This document shows, piece by piece, positions 43,468 to 54,829 of a stretch of 64,000 bases of DNA. Position 1 is the first letter of the stretch; every line of letters begins with the position of its first letter. This DNA comes from Isoetes taiwanensis. Taxonomy: Eukaryota; Streptophyta; Lycopodiopsida; Isoetales; Isoetaceae. Location: NCBI GenBank assembly GCA_021234155.1, contig JAJEKV010000103.1, positions 2,850,001-2,914,000 of the forward strand, given 5' to 3'. A program made the translations under genes and the position numbers. The notes beneath the pieces were generated by a model. The model searched no databases. It was not told the DNA's origin and was given only the letters and a program-made list of their open reading frames with translations.

Positions 43468-45741
43468 AAGGAAGGAAGGTTCTTTTATCGTCCGCGGAGG
43501 CCAATCGGCCTATGGGACCCAAATTACATGGGTGCAGCAAGCCCGTTGCTACCGGATTAAAAAACCCCCCTTACGAGGGAAAAATCGTCGCAGCAACAAG
43601 CCTACTGGCAGCTGTACAAATATACATATACACATGAATTCCCGGCACCTCAGGTAGGCGCGGGGGGATAGAGGTGAGTCCGCAGATCCAAAACCTCATG
43701 GAGGTAGGAGCCAAGGGATCGAACTGGCGGCGTACTGAGTACCTCGTGCAGTGGCAGACCAGGTCGCACCAACAGGGCATAGCGAGCCCAGATCTGACTA
43801 TTGGCTGGACAGCTCTGGAAGGCATGGCTTTCATCCTCAACAACCCCTAGCGGGCAAAACTGACAAAGCCTGTCCTGGCGCAGCTCTCCAATCCACCGAC
43901 CCGTCTCAAGCCGAAGATGGTGGGCTCCTGTTCGAATGGACAGATGATCCTGCGCTTCTTCATGGGCAACTGAGAACGCAGGTAGAGATGTGGGCCTCGA
44001 ACCAGGGTGGGGTTTATGTGATGTTTGTAGTGTGCCATCTTTACCTGTTCCAGAGCATTGTAGTCTTAGAGCTTCCCCAGGAAACAAGAGTCCAAGTACC
44101 CCCTCAGCCTATCCCGGTCGGCGTCTGTGTGCACCTGGACGCACCTATGTGCCTCTACGTTCCAGCACGCCAGCCACTGGGCTCTCTTGTCCTTCCAACA
44201 AGTCCTGAGTCGTTGCGGACTCATCGCCACAGCGTAAGCCAAGTGTGGGAGCCGAGTGTCGCCCATGCTGGCCACCTTCTGGAAATAAACAATGTGTCTA
44301 TCGAGGGCCGCATGCTGCAGGGGCATGAATCCTGTCTCCTACAACAAGATCTGATATGGAACTAAGGGCTTGACCCCAAGTGCCCGCGTCAAAAATGCCT
44401 TCTGGACCTGCTCCAAATCGTTCCAAGTCGCCAAAGACACCACTGGGCCCCACACCTCGACCCCATACTGTTTAAGAACTAGCTCCACCCGCCAGTGCAG
44501 AAACAAATGTGATTGGTGGCCCCGGTCATCACAACTACGCCTGTGACTATTGTTTTGCATTGCGTGACAGCCTTCCAAACTGCGGTCACCAAGGCGAATG
44601 GATGCATCCCAATACATTGAGGGCGGAAATTCCACCCCTGTGCTACTTGTAGGCGGGTGTGACCTCTACCATCCGCCCTCGATAAGTGAGCCGGAGAGGT
44701 GCTAGATGACGGAGGAGGATATGAGGACCACCTTAGTCTTGGCGAGGGTTGACACGCATGTCCGCCGCCTCGGCAAAATGTGTCCAGGCATCTAGGTGCC
44801 CTCGCATGCCCTCGGGTGTATGGGCCAAGAGGTCCACATCATCCGCATAGATGAGCCGCCGGATGACACGTGCAAGAGTCAGATACCCCCCCCATTGGCA
44901 AAGAAGCCGGGGCTTCCAACCGGGTCGATGTAAAGTCCAAAGAGTGTGGGTGAGAGGACAACCTTGCCTAACTCCAATGTTGCCGGGCAAATGACGTTCC
45001 TTCCGCTGCATGCGCCCAGGTAACTCTCGAGATACCAGATTAATCGCTGCTCGCAGATCCACAAGGAGCCCCAAATGGTGCAATCTCGCCTACAACTTTT
45101 CTGGGGTGCACCGTGGTCGAAAGCTTTTTGCAAAGTCCACAAAAAAAGAAGACAGTCCTCCCGACGGTTCTCGCCGGCCCCCACCGTGGCCCCGGTGTGA
45201 AGATGTGATCAATGGTCGAATGCCCGGTTAGTGCCCCGATTACCGCTTCCGCCTACCGGTTATTCGCTTTCGAGAATGCCCGCCAACAAATTTTGGCAAA
45301 CACCGAAATGACCATGATGGTTCTGGTGAATTGGTCGGATAAAGGTGGATCCCCCCTTGTAGATCGGAACAACCCGCCTGTGGTCCATGATCGCTGAAAA
45401 CCTCTTGCAAATACGCTGAACAAAGGCGGCAGGGCCGGCACCATGGGCTGTCCCCGCCCACTTGAGCAGCTCCGCTTGCGGGGCCGTCTAAGTCCGGCCG
45501 CCTTCCCATTAGCCAGCGGCCGCAGCCCTCTTCGACATCTTCTTACGCGGATCACCACGGTGAGCCATGCTTGCGGGGCACCATCCGTCCGTGTTCCCGG
45601 GGGATCATAAAGCTGTTGCGTGTATCGCTCCCATTGTCCGCCGTGATGTGCCCCAGAGGGTCGTGGCCGGGCCTTTGGAGTACTCTCTACGTTTAAAGTT
45701 CTCGGGTGGGTGTCTAGTAGGCCGAACATTTCTCCTTGGTG
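43468..45741 (-). mobile_element. 5'-truncated LINE inserted in the methyltransferase-like gene
   Basis: On minus the order is RPLANGKAAGLRR and PALPPLFSVF, then RTIMVISVFAKI (45253-45729). GVRQGCPL with a YADDVDLLAHTPEG active site follows (44733-45083), then LFLHWRVELVLKQYGVEVWG (44339-44635). The last part is a zinc-binding tail, RLCQFCPLGVVEDESHAFQSC (43650-44087). RT is in several frames, so it is inactive. The 3' end on minus finishes in a TTCC microsatellite (43468-43480), and 7-bp CTAGAGG duplications flank the insert. The related copy at 50340-50990 shares the 3' end (GGCCTATGGGACCCAA). The clade is not determined. Confidence 0.8.
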
Positions 45742-45972
45742 CTAGAGGGCGACCATTCACCAAAGAGACAGAAGTTGGTTTGCTCTACAGAATACTCTAT
45801 GGCATTGGAGGATGGATTGTTGGATAGTTCTCAGGTGTCAGGGCGTGTGCAAGAGATAGCTGACGCAATGGATGTGGATATGTCGGATACTACAAGATAT
45901 ACAGAGATGGACACATCACAGACGATTGCCGCAGGAAAGGAGCATGTTAGAAGAATAGCTGCGGAGCGTTGA
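45742..45972 (+). pseudogene. C-terminal tail of the ParB/methyltransferase-like gene
   Basis: After the right duplication the frame reads LEGDHSPKRQKLVCSTEYSM and MDVDMSDTTRYTEMD, ending HVRRIAAER and TGA. It contains a basic PKRQK patch that could be a nuclear localisation signal. The frame is consistent with the pre-insertion SDDASGSGRLE stretch, so it belongs to the interrupted gene. Confidence 0.55.
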
Positions 45973-47410
45973 TGTAGAGTCTGTGAAAGAAACTCAGTGA
46001 AAATATCAATCCATAATTACCTTTTTTGTAATTATACTTCTTTGAAAATACATGTTTTATGATGTGTGCCTACTTCACATGAATATGTTTGTCTCAAAGA
46101 TCGCGACTGCGATTATTCTGACAAGATTTCTCTATTTTATAGATTAATATTAGGTAATTGCAAGCATTAAACTCTTTATATTTTGCCTTGCTTTCTTGTC
46201 CAAACTATCGCCATGGCGATCTTTGGGAGCACTAGTGATGCTTTTGGAACCCCTGACACCTAGAGGCTATAGGTGTACAGGAGATTTTCGGCGATTCTAA
46301 ATTTTTCAGGCTGATTTACTAATTATTAACACTTCATTTTGGTTGCATGCAATCATTTTTTAGTTTGCCTGAGATGACCGCGACCTATTCGTTGTCAAAT
46401 GAGAAAATGAAATTTCTCTAATTAATGAAATCTTGCTTTGTAGCTGCAAATCAACCAATAATAAATAAAAATGGAAGCAAGATTCTTTTGCGGAAATAAA
46501 GTCTTCCACGTGTATTTGTCAGCAAGAGCATATCCTGTAAAAGCATATTTTTGTCGCCCAAATCACCTTGAGATTTAAGTATGAGAACGTGCAGCTACAT
46601 TATTTGTAATGGCAGATCTCCCTACCATAGAAAGGTACTTACTATTAATTTTTTAACTTTTTCTTTATAGGAGACAGAATGAAAGACCAGAGGCCTTTAA
46701 GACTGGATTTAATGGATAAAGATATGCCAAGCAAGTTTGTAGCTTCATTATGATGCCTTTACCGTCTAATGTCCCTTCCCTCCACAGCCCATTCATGAGG
46801 GCAACCCATCGTGCGACAGCACCCTTTTTTTTTAGATAATGATATTAATGGGATTCAGGTCGGATATAATCAGATGCGATCATATGGAAAATCCAATAAG
46901 AAGTTAATTATTTCTAATGCTCTGTTGGGTTGTTCAAAGCAAATGAAATTTTATTTGTTATAAATCATGTATTATGCTAAAGGTGCATGCTAAAATTTGT
47001 TATCATGTTAAAAGTTACTATTTAGTGTTGAATGGTTATATATGCACAACCCTAATAATAGCACTACTTATGTAATGATTGTAGTAAATTCAAAACATTA
47101 AACCTCAAAAGATCTTTATAAGTTGAATTTTTTACCAAGTACCAAAAACTTTTCAAATCGGATATGAAAGATCAGCAGGTCACAAATGCTCAATTCCAAA
47201 TATTTTATTCTATTTAGCATTCTTAAACAATGATTAGTTTTCCTAATGGAAAGAAAATATATTGGTCAAAATGAAACCTAATAAAGCCCCGGGGAGATAG
47301 TTTTCCTCCAGAATACTATATGAAACTCTAGGATATTCATAAGGCAGACTCTCCTGGTCAGCTATAGAATTTCATCTTGCTTTTTCATCTGGCATGATCT
47401 CTTTGTAGGA
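45973..47410. other. AT-rich DNA, no gene seen
   Basis: Includes a small hairpin (TAATTAC/GTAATTA around a T-run, about 46014-46034) shortly after the methyltransferase-like gene stop, and AATAAATAAAA near 46460 as a possible polyadenylation signal. Nothing else is recognised. Confidence 0.4.
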
Positions 47411-48060
47411 GCTAAGCTCTCGGCTTCAGGAAGGAGAGACCACTATACCTGCCACGGCAGTCCCACCTGCCCAAGAGCCTGCAAGGCGTCAGCCAGGGCC
47501 GTCTACTACTGCACCCCCAAGCCGCTCCATGCCACCCCCGCCCCAACGTGAGGGCCACATGACCTATGCCCCGCCGACAAAGAAACAACTCATGTTGTGC
47601 CGTGGTGATTGACCCAATACCGAGAGCTCCAGGAGCCTAGGCCGAAGCCACAATGTGGTGGTAACGCGGGTGGCATGACAAGAGGCGGTGGGAGGACCTC
47701 ATTAACCGGCTCCAAATGTTGATTCTTGCTCGAATGACATTCCCCATGCCAAGAATCCATTATTAGGGCGAGACGCCATGGCGCCCAAAGACCCGCATCG
47801 CCACACCGTGTGGTCACGCTCACAAGACGAGATGCGCAAGTGAAAGCAGCCATCTTGCGCCAGGGTAGGCAGCTAAAGGGAACTGCCCTGTATGTTGATC
47901 GAGACCTGACCCCGGCCCAACAAGAAGACCGCAGGCACGAGTTGGCCAAAGTTAAAAGCATTCGCAGACAGGGAGGAGCTGCAGGATCCATTGGGCAAGA
48001 TGCAAATTTTCAGACACCGAATGCCGCTACTGAATCTTGCTAACCCTCCAGCAGACCTCT
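47410..48060 (+). pseudogene. LINE ORF1-like fragment
   Basis: A Pro-rich stretch (PAQEPARRQPGPS, MPPPPQREGHMTYAPP) is followed, after stops and a frameshift, by TRRDAQVKAAILRQGRQLKG, then LYVDRDLTPAQQEDRRHEL and KVKSIRRQGG. The phrase DLTPAQQxDRR with a following Lys/Arg-rich part is typical of ORF1/nucleic-acid-binding proteins of non-LTR elements. Local GC is clearly higher than in the flanks, as in the LINE pieces at 43468 and 54830. Confidence 0.5.
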
Positions 48061-48109
48061 CGGCGGGAACCCCTTTGCCTCGCTACAAGCATAGCGCTAC
48101 CGCTCAACA

Positions 48110-50335
48110 CAAGGCACCCAAAAAATTAACTACTATAATTTACCACTAAAAAACCACTATTGGTGTGGTTTTCTATGCAGATTTTTTTATCCTTAATAAA
48201 AACCACATATTATTGTGGTTTTTATAATTAATACATAGTTAATTATATTGTTTTTTTGTTGAATCATGGTTTATTTGAGTTGATAATAGTTTTTGATATG
48301 GTTTTTAATGCAATAGTGGTAATTCATTATGGTTTTTTAATATACCATGGTTTATCGAATTGGTAGTGGCTTGTCGTAAGAGTTTTTCAATATTGTTTTC
48401 AATGTGATGATGGTTATTCACATTGATTTCAATTGTGGGACTATTTTAAATTTCATAGTGATTATTCATGTTGGTTTTTCTATTACAACATTAATTTATT
48501 AAAAATTGGATTATGGTCAATTTAGTGGTTACTCATAAGTTTCACTCAAAAGGGCCGTCATTTCATGATGGCTATTATAACTAATCGTTACCAGACCACT
48601 ATAGGTATAATTATTTTTGGGTCGCTCGAAAGGGCAAAACCTTGTTTGATGGTGTTGTGTGGGGGAGCTAAGAACATTCTCTTGATTCCCGATTCATGTT
48701 GAGTTATTAATGGGGATCACCCAAATGTTGTGGAGTTCCAGCGCTGGCTAGAATCCCTGCTTTTATGACCATACAACTTTTTTTTTTTTTTTTTTGCAAA
48801 ATGTAATTAAAGCTCAAAAGACACCATATATCTGATTTAAATGTAGAAGACGTCGAAGTTGCAACAGTCTTCAAAGCTTTCAGCTTAGACTGATCATCCA
48901 TGAGCAGGCGATTGCTTACGATTTTTTAATTTGGATCATCAGTTCTAACAAACGTTGTAACCCAAGAGAATTGTATCCAGTTTAAACATCATAGCAACAT
49001 TTCATATACACAAGAATGAGCTTGGATAAATAGTAATTATGGCAGAGGGACTAGAATTTACTGAAGATTTCTATTAATTTGGCACTTGAAGCATTTAGGT
49101 TATACAAGGTATTAAATAAATACATGCACGCCCATTATAATGACGTGAGTATTTGTGTTTTAGATTTGTTTTCTCATTCCAAGATGCTACCTTTTGCATC
49201 TCTTTTATGCATTCTAGAGTTTGGGATCTATAGTCGAGCGGAACCACTAACCTGACTAGCAAAATTTGATAGATCATTCACTCAAAAACTGGGATATCCC
49301 TGGCTTCAACAAGGATAGAGGATTCTGAAACTACCCCAAAGAGGCTAAAGTTACCTGAAACTTTCAATTCACTTACAATAAAAGGATCTTGATAAATCTC
49401 TAGAATTATGTTGCCTATAAAGAAGGGACCTGGATCATATGTTTCTAGCTTGGATACAGTTTTGATCTAAATGTAAAGGGAAATTAAGCTGGTGCTTCAA
49501 GTCTATTTACTTAACATGTCGTTTCTGAATGAAATTGTAAATTGTATGAAACCTGCTGGTTTACTTTGAACTTTGTAGGAATTTGTAGGTAAAATTTTTA
49601 AATTACCTTGTCACATTTCAAAGTGTAGGAAAAAATACTTCAGTAGGGGAAAAATTTCCCCAACCAAGGTCCTTAAACTTGCCCTGCTTAATTGCCACTA
49701 AGCTTTAGAGAAACTCCTTCTCTTTGATTTGATAACTGATTGTTGTTTTCCTTGATTTAGGCTGTGTCAAAAAAGCCCAGGATAACTGCTTATGGTTTTG
49801 ACCTTTAAAATTCTAGGAACACAGTCCTTGGAGATGCAATTAAGGTTATTAATTTCAAATTCTTATGCTACCTGAATGTATTTTATACTTCCTTCTTTTT
49901 AAAATGCATTTTGTTGGTGATACTAATATTATATATATTCAACCGAAGTTCAAGATTGTATATTTTCATATATATACAATTATATAAAGCTGCCCCCTTG
50001 TTGGTGGTATTTGCATGAGCCGTCAGATCCGAGATGGGCGGCCCCATGATGATGCCACCTCGAAACAACCCAGCAGCCCCCTTGTTGGTAGAGATTGAGG
50101 TGTCGCCATTTCGACCGTCGAATATGCAAGATCGACGTCCAAGATCGAAAGCCCTCTTATTTGGGGCGTTGGATGTCGGCCGTTGGATTTAAGGGTTTAA
50201 TCTCTGCCTTTGGTCAGAAAGTCGTGAAAATTAAATGGTACTTAAAGGCATTAAATGCTCAGTTCTAAGGTGGCAAGATTTTAATTTCCTATATTGTGAG
50301 GTGGCAGGGAATTAATTGTGCCTATTAAATAGCAC
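48110..50335. other. AT-rich DNA with TGGTTT-rich stretch and poly-T
   Basis: From 48120 to 48640 many TGGTTT/AAACCAC motifs occur, including a short hairpin (AAACCACTATTGGTGTGGTTTT). A run of 17 T lies at 48779-48795. The remainder to 50335 has no ORF or repeat that I recognise. Confidence 0.4.
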
Positions 50336-50339
50336 AACA

Positions 50340-50990
50340 AATAGAATAGAATAGAATATGATTTTATTGTCCACGGAGACCAACTGGCCTATGGGACCCA
50401 AGTACAAAGAGAGAGCAGCAGGCGTATTACTACGAGGATTAAAAACCCCTAGAAGGGTTTAGGGGAAAACCTTAGTAGCAATAAGGATCTTTGACATCTT
50501 TTGCCTGCTTATATACATAATTACAAGTACGGTGAGGTTAATGCCGGACGGGGGCATAACCGAGTCCCTACAGATCCATTACCTCCCGGAGGTACGATCC
50601 CAACAAGCCTACAGAGGCCGTGCTCAGTAGCTCATGCAAGGCCTGATGGGGCACAACTAACCGAGCATACCGAGCCCGGATATGCTCGTACGCCGGACAG
50701 GCCTGGAGGGCATGACTTTCATCCTCAATGGCGCCTGCTGGCAAGACGGACTCTCTCCTCCTCACGCTGGCTCGAATCCATCTCCCCTGCCTCAATGCGG
50801 AGGTGGTGTGCACTGTGTCGAATGGAAGCAATCACCTCGCGGCTTTTCATGGGTAGATGGGTGCGCAGTAGTGGTGTGGGCCCTCGTGAGCATGGGATTA
50901 ACTCGCATCGATAATTTGCCACCTTGACATGTGATGGGGCCCTCAGATCCCAAAGCTTAGCCATGAAGCAAGCATCCGGCATCGCTTCAA
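50340..50990 (-). mobile_element. 5'-truncated LINE, second copy of the 43468 family
   Basis: On minus the zinc-binding tail is readable as EDESHALQACPAYEHIRARY followed by LHELLSTASVGLLGSYLREV (50568-50831). It aligns with EDESHAFQSCPANSQIWARY and LHEVLSTPPVRSLGSYLHEV of the first copy. The 3' end (TGGGACCCAAGTAC..., ...TTTTATTGTCC on plus) matches 43480-43600 and finishes in a (ATAGA)n tail at 50340-50357. Only the last ~650 bp are present. Confidence 0.8.
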
Positions 50991-52730
50991 GGCAGCGTTC
51001 AAAAAAAAAGAAAAAGATAGATAGACCTATGAACTACGAAAATTTTAGCAGTCGAACTTAGGGTTTCTTGCGAGGAAAGGCGCCTAACAAGGTTTCCACA
51101 TGGTAGCATGAGGCCTTGCCGCTGCATGGTGGAGGTGCTACGGATCGGTTGAAGATTCCGGAAGCAATGAGCATGAGTTTAAAGCACCGTTCGACAAAAA
51201 TTCGTGAGCGGCTAAGGCCAAAATGAATTTCTGCGGATAGAGACGATGGTAATGGATGCGCGAGTAAGAGCTCCATGCCCTAATCTTCAAGAAAGAAACG
51301 AGCTTGCCGGATTTGGATGGCCGATGCTCAAATCGGGGAAGATATGGTCGGTTCATGATGAAGTGAGAGATTCAAATCACTCTTGGTGCATTGAGATCAT
51401 TTTTACGTTGTTGAGCATGAGATGCTAACCTGGATTGATGCATGCCAACCTGGAAGATTTTGTGCAACGACAACAACCGACATCCCGCTTGATCCCCTTT
51501 GCGGGCGTGAACCATTTGGATCAAAACATCGGGCTCTAGATGCTCGTTTATAGCTCGAATAGCATTGGAAAATCGTTTTGGGTTACTGATTTTTACGTTT
51601 TTTGATAAAGATGATCATTATGCATAAGTTTTGGCTGTGGTTAGCAGTGGTTTATTTTGAAAAAATACATATTGTATGGTTGCCTGGGTAATTTGTTGAT
51701 CTTGGTGGATGATTCTAGCATTCATAAGTCCGACTTTCCTTTTTTATTTGAGATTCTCTTTTTGATAATGCATGTCTATTTTGCAGGTTCACATATCAGG
51801 AGCTTAGGAGCTTACTGGCTGAAAATCTTCTCTGATATGGCAAAATCGTGTGAAGGAATTTGGTCAACTTTGGACGGACAGTTCTCCCTGTACGGAGCTC
51901 TGATTTTTGCAATTCAAAGTCGAAAAATGATCAGCAGAAAGTCTAGTTTCTAATGCAATTGAAATCGCTTAATTCCAGTAAGTACAATTCAACTTATCGC
52001 ATTTTAAACATAGGCACCTATTTGTGGACAGTTTTATAAAAGTTCCAGCTTCCTCTAACATGTATGTTCTCAACATAAGAGCCGCAAAGCTGTGAGTCTG
52101 TAAAAGTGCACTTTAAGACTCTAGCTCTTTAAATGGTTATCAGTGCATTTGGAGTAAGCAGGCCAGTTATGAAGGAAGTACACTTTAGTGCACCAAAGAG
52201 CACCACATCAATATAAAGAATGATTTGGTTTAGATGTCTTTATTTGAGTTGCTGAAATCAGGCTTTCTCATAGTTATGGGTTTATTAATGGATGTAAGTT
52301 CTATTTGCATTGTATTGTTGTATTTTGATTCTAATTTTTTTAATCTGAAACGCCACAGTGGCGCTCAACCTGAATCTAGTATCCATTGACAGAATTAGTT
52401 GTGGAATTAAAGGCCATCATGTATGTCGTGAGGAAGAATGGTTTGGGAATTGATCCCTTTGCAAAGTTGTTGTTTGGTCATTTGGCTTCTTTGTTCCGTC
52501 CCAATATTAATGTTGTGTACAAAGAAGCAAGTGGGCACTTTGTAATTCCACGGAATAGTGACTTGTTCAGTGAGGTGAAACAGAAAATAGCTTAGTAAAT
52601 AGTTGCAACAGAAATGTATGCATGTGTGCACATGCTGCATCTGCAAATTTGTTGTCATTATTTCCTTTCAATTCATGTATTTGAGGAATTTACTTGTGCG
52701 TAATGTCTTTTCTTCCACTAAGACGCATCT
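50991..52730. other. unassigned DNA with two short open frames
   Basis: At 51786 a TATTTTGCAG acceptor precedes an open stretch (GSHIRSLGAYWLKIFSDMAK) that stops at 51953. At 52386-52595 a 69-codon frame reads ELKAIMYVVRKNGLGIDPF and VYKEASGHFVIPRNSDLFSE. Neither is recognised. They could be exons of a gene with long introns, since the PDX2 exon lies 1.2 kb downstream in the same orientation, but they do not resemble PDX2. Confidence 0.3.
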
Positions 52731-53285
52731 CATTAGAGGTAATTTGAGATCTCATTTTGTCCCATTAAGGGATGCTTAAAAAGCCACATCAGCTTTTTAA
52801 ACTGTCCAATAAGAGAAGAGCTCCAGTGTATTTTATTCCAGTATTATGTGGCAGCAGTAATTAATGCAGTTCTAACTAACTTTTGCAGTGTCATTTTTCT
52901 ACTATAACTTTTGATCAAAAACTCCGATTCAAACACTATTTGTGGCAATGGATTCGTCTCCTCAAGATCTTTCTAATGACAACCCATTGTTATATCTTTT
53001 GGGATGTAAATATATAAGAAAAGAACAAAAAACCATATTTTTTAAGGTTAACACATATGGCTTGTATTGAAATACATCATAACCATATATCACTTGAAAG
53101 ATCTTTTCATTCTGCATCTAATGCAACAAACGCCGCAGCATTTTCATGAGTAGATCAAAAGTTATAGGGAAAAAACGACAGCAATGAAGTTGTTAATGCT
53201 GCATTAATTGCAGTTTGATGTAGAGTAGTCATTCTATTGGAGGATTCTTATGGGGACAAAAGGAGATCTCAAATTACCTCTAATG
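52731..53285. mobile_element. MITE with ~33-bp terminal inverted repeats
   Basis: The left end CATTAGAGGTAATTTGAGAT continues CTC(A)TTTTGTCCC. The right end is its inverse complement with one mismatch over 33 bases. The 555-bp interior is non-coding. Flanks read CATCT and TTTAG, so no clear target duplication is preserved and the superfamily is undetermined. Confidence 0.8.
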
Positions 53286-53510
53286 TTTAGGCTATTCATT
53301 ATATTGTAGGGTGCTCATTGTATATGGGAACGGGTCGATAGTGCTTTGGGGACTCCATGAGAATGAAGGGTAGGCAGTCTGGTGAACAACACTAAAATCT
53401 GTCAGATTTGTGCTGGAGATACCATGGATATATTTAGCAAGAGAAGGTAAGCTGAGTATAAAATTGAGATATATTTTTGCTGTATGTATTTGTGCAGGAA
53501 GGGATGATTG

Positions 53511-53655
53511 CACATCCATTGTTATGAGAGCATCTAACTAAGAAGTGCTGGAATCCATAGAATACATCCATTGCCATGAGAGCATCTAACTAAGAAGTGC
53601 TGGAATCCATAGAATACATCCATTGCCATGAGAGCATCTAATTAAGAAGTGCCAG
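53511..53655. repeat. 52-bp tandem repeat, about 2.7 copies
   Basis: The unit ATGAGAGCATCTAACTAAGA...AATACATCCATTGCC repeats with exact 52-base period at 53524, 53576 and 53628. Confidence 0.92.
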
Positions 53656-53790
53656 TTGTGCTTGAAGCCATAAGTTTTTTATGAAGCCATATTTTGCATC
53701 TTAGATCTGTAGAAGCCTATAGCATTTCTGGTGTTATTAACATTTTCGAGTATGTTGTCTTGCAGCATTAATTAACCAGCTTTTTTTCAG

Positions 53791-53938
53791 ATTAATAGCT
53801 TTGAGACGGAGCTTTTTGTGCCTGCATTGGAAGCAATTGAAGGTGGTCGTCCAAGCTTTCATGATGTGTTCATCCGTGCGCCTGCTATTATAGGAAGTGG
53901 TCCTGCAGTCGAAATTCTTGCTCCTTCCGGCAGAGCAG
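53791..53938 (+). pseudogene. PDX2: isolated exon of PDX2 (pyridoxal phosphate synthase glutaminase)
   Basis: A TTTTTTTCAG acceptor is followed by INSFETELFVPALEAIEGG, then FHDVFIRAPAIIGSGPAVEI and LAPSGRA, then CAG/GTCTGC as donor. In PDX2/PdxT glutaminases, which supply ammonia for vitamin B6 synthesis, the corresponding stretch is QSFE.EL.VP......GG...F..VFIRAPAI...GP.VE.LA. The 148-nt exon is open and has good splice sites. No other PDX2 exon (for example the PGGEST or GTCAG segments) was found here. It may be an exon of a gene with very long introns, or a relic. Confidence 0.65.
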
Positions 53939-54279
53939 GTCTGCTTGTATACATATACAAGTAGTTTTTTATTTAATAAATTATCGTAGGTCATTTGTTT
54001 TGAATAAAATGTGCGGAGGATAAGTCAGATATGAAGAAAGTGATTTAGTGCATGACTAAAGTATCCACTTTGGGTATAATGCACAATATATGGTTAAAAT
54101 GGGGTTCAAATCCTCATGGCTTTGATTTATTTGTTTTTATTATTTTTTGATCTTGCAAGCTTATGGAATTTGGGACTATCTTTTAGAAACCACTAGTCAT
54201 ATACACCTAGGCTTTGGAAAACAAGACGATAGTGATATATGCTTCAGAGAACACACCAATTATGAAGGGTTTGAACAAA

Positions 54280-54360
54280 GAAACCACTACAAGTTAAGAA
54301 AACAAAATTATATGGTGTAAGAAACCACTACAAGTTAAGAAAATAAAATTATATGGTGTT
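54280..54360. repeat. ~39-bp tandem duplication in AT-rich DNA
   Basis: Two copies of GAAACCACTACAAGTTAAGA followed by AAA(C/T)AAAATTATATGGTGT. The surrounding 54180-54740 is rich in ACCAC motifs and has no gene. Confidence 0.85.
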
Positions 54361-54829
54361 ATAAAGTATCTTAATCTGCTTTCTAAAACAAAACACTAGT
54401 GATTTATGACCTTTAACCACTCCATAAAAAACTTACTAAACCATCGTCCCATACTAAAAGCATTACGGGTTTGATCCATAAACATGCAAGGCTTTAGGCC
54501 ATTAAACAATCATGACCTATGACATGTAAACACAAGGAGAACCATATAAATTTACCACATCAATAAGTCATGTTATTTTAGCATTCTAAAAACCACGTAT
54601 ATATAACAATATATTAAACCACGTCTTATTACCACCATACCACACCACATTCACAAACCATGCATATAAAACATTATATTTAATTATTGCTTTTAAACAT
54701 GTTAGAAAAACACCTTGGTGAACACCATATAAAATTCATATAAGGTTTTTAATGATATCAACCCACAAAGATGTATTTGTTTTATTAAGCGGTTTTATAT
54801 ATATAACTAGGGTAAAAACCCATATTGGT

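Noticed and set aside
43751-44365. 204-codon plus frame
   Set aside because: It is the shadow of the LINE zinc-binding and RT end on the minus strand.
48110-54740. Possible inverted pair between the TGGTTT-rich block at 48120-48640 and the AAACCAC-rich block at 54180-54740
   Set aside because: Only short motifs match by eye; no extended complementarity could be followed.
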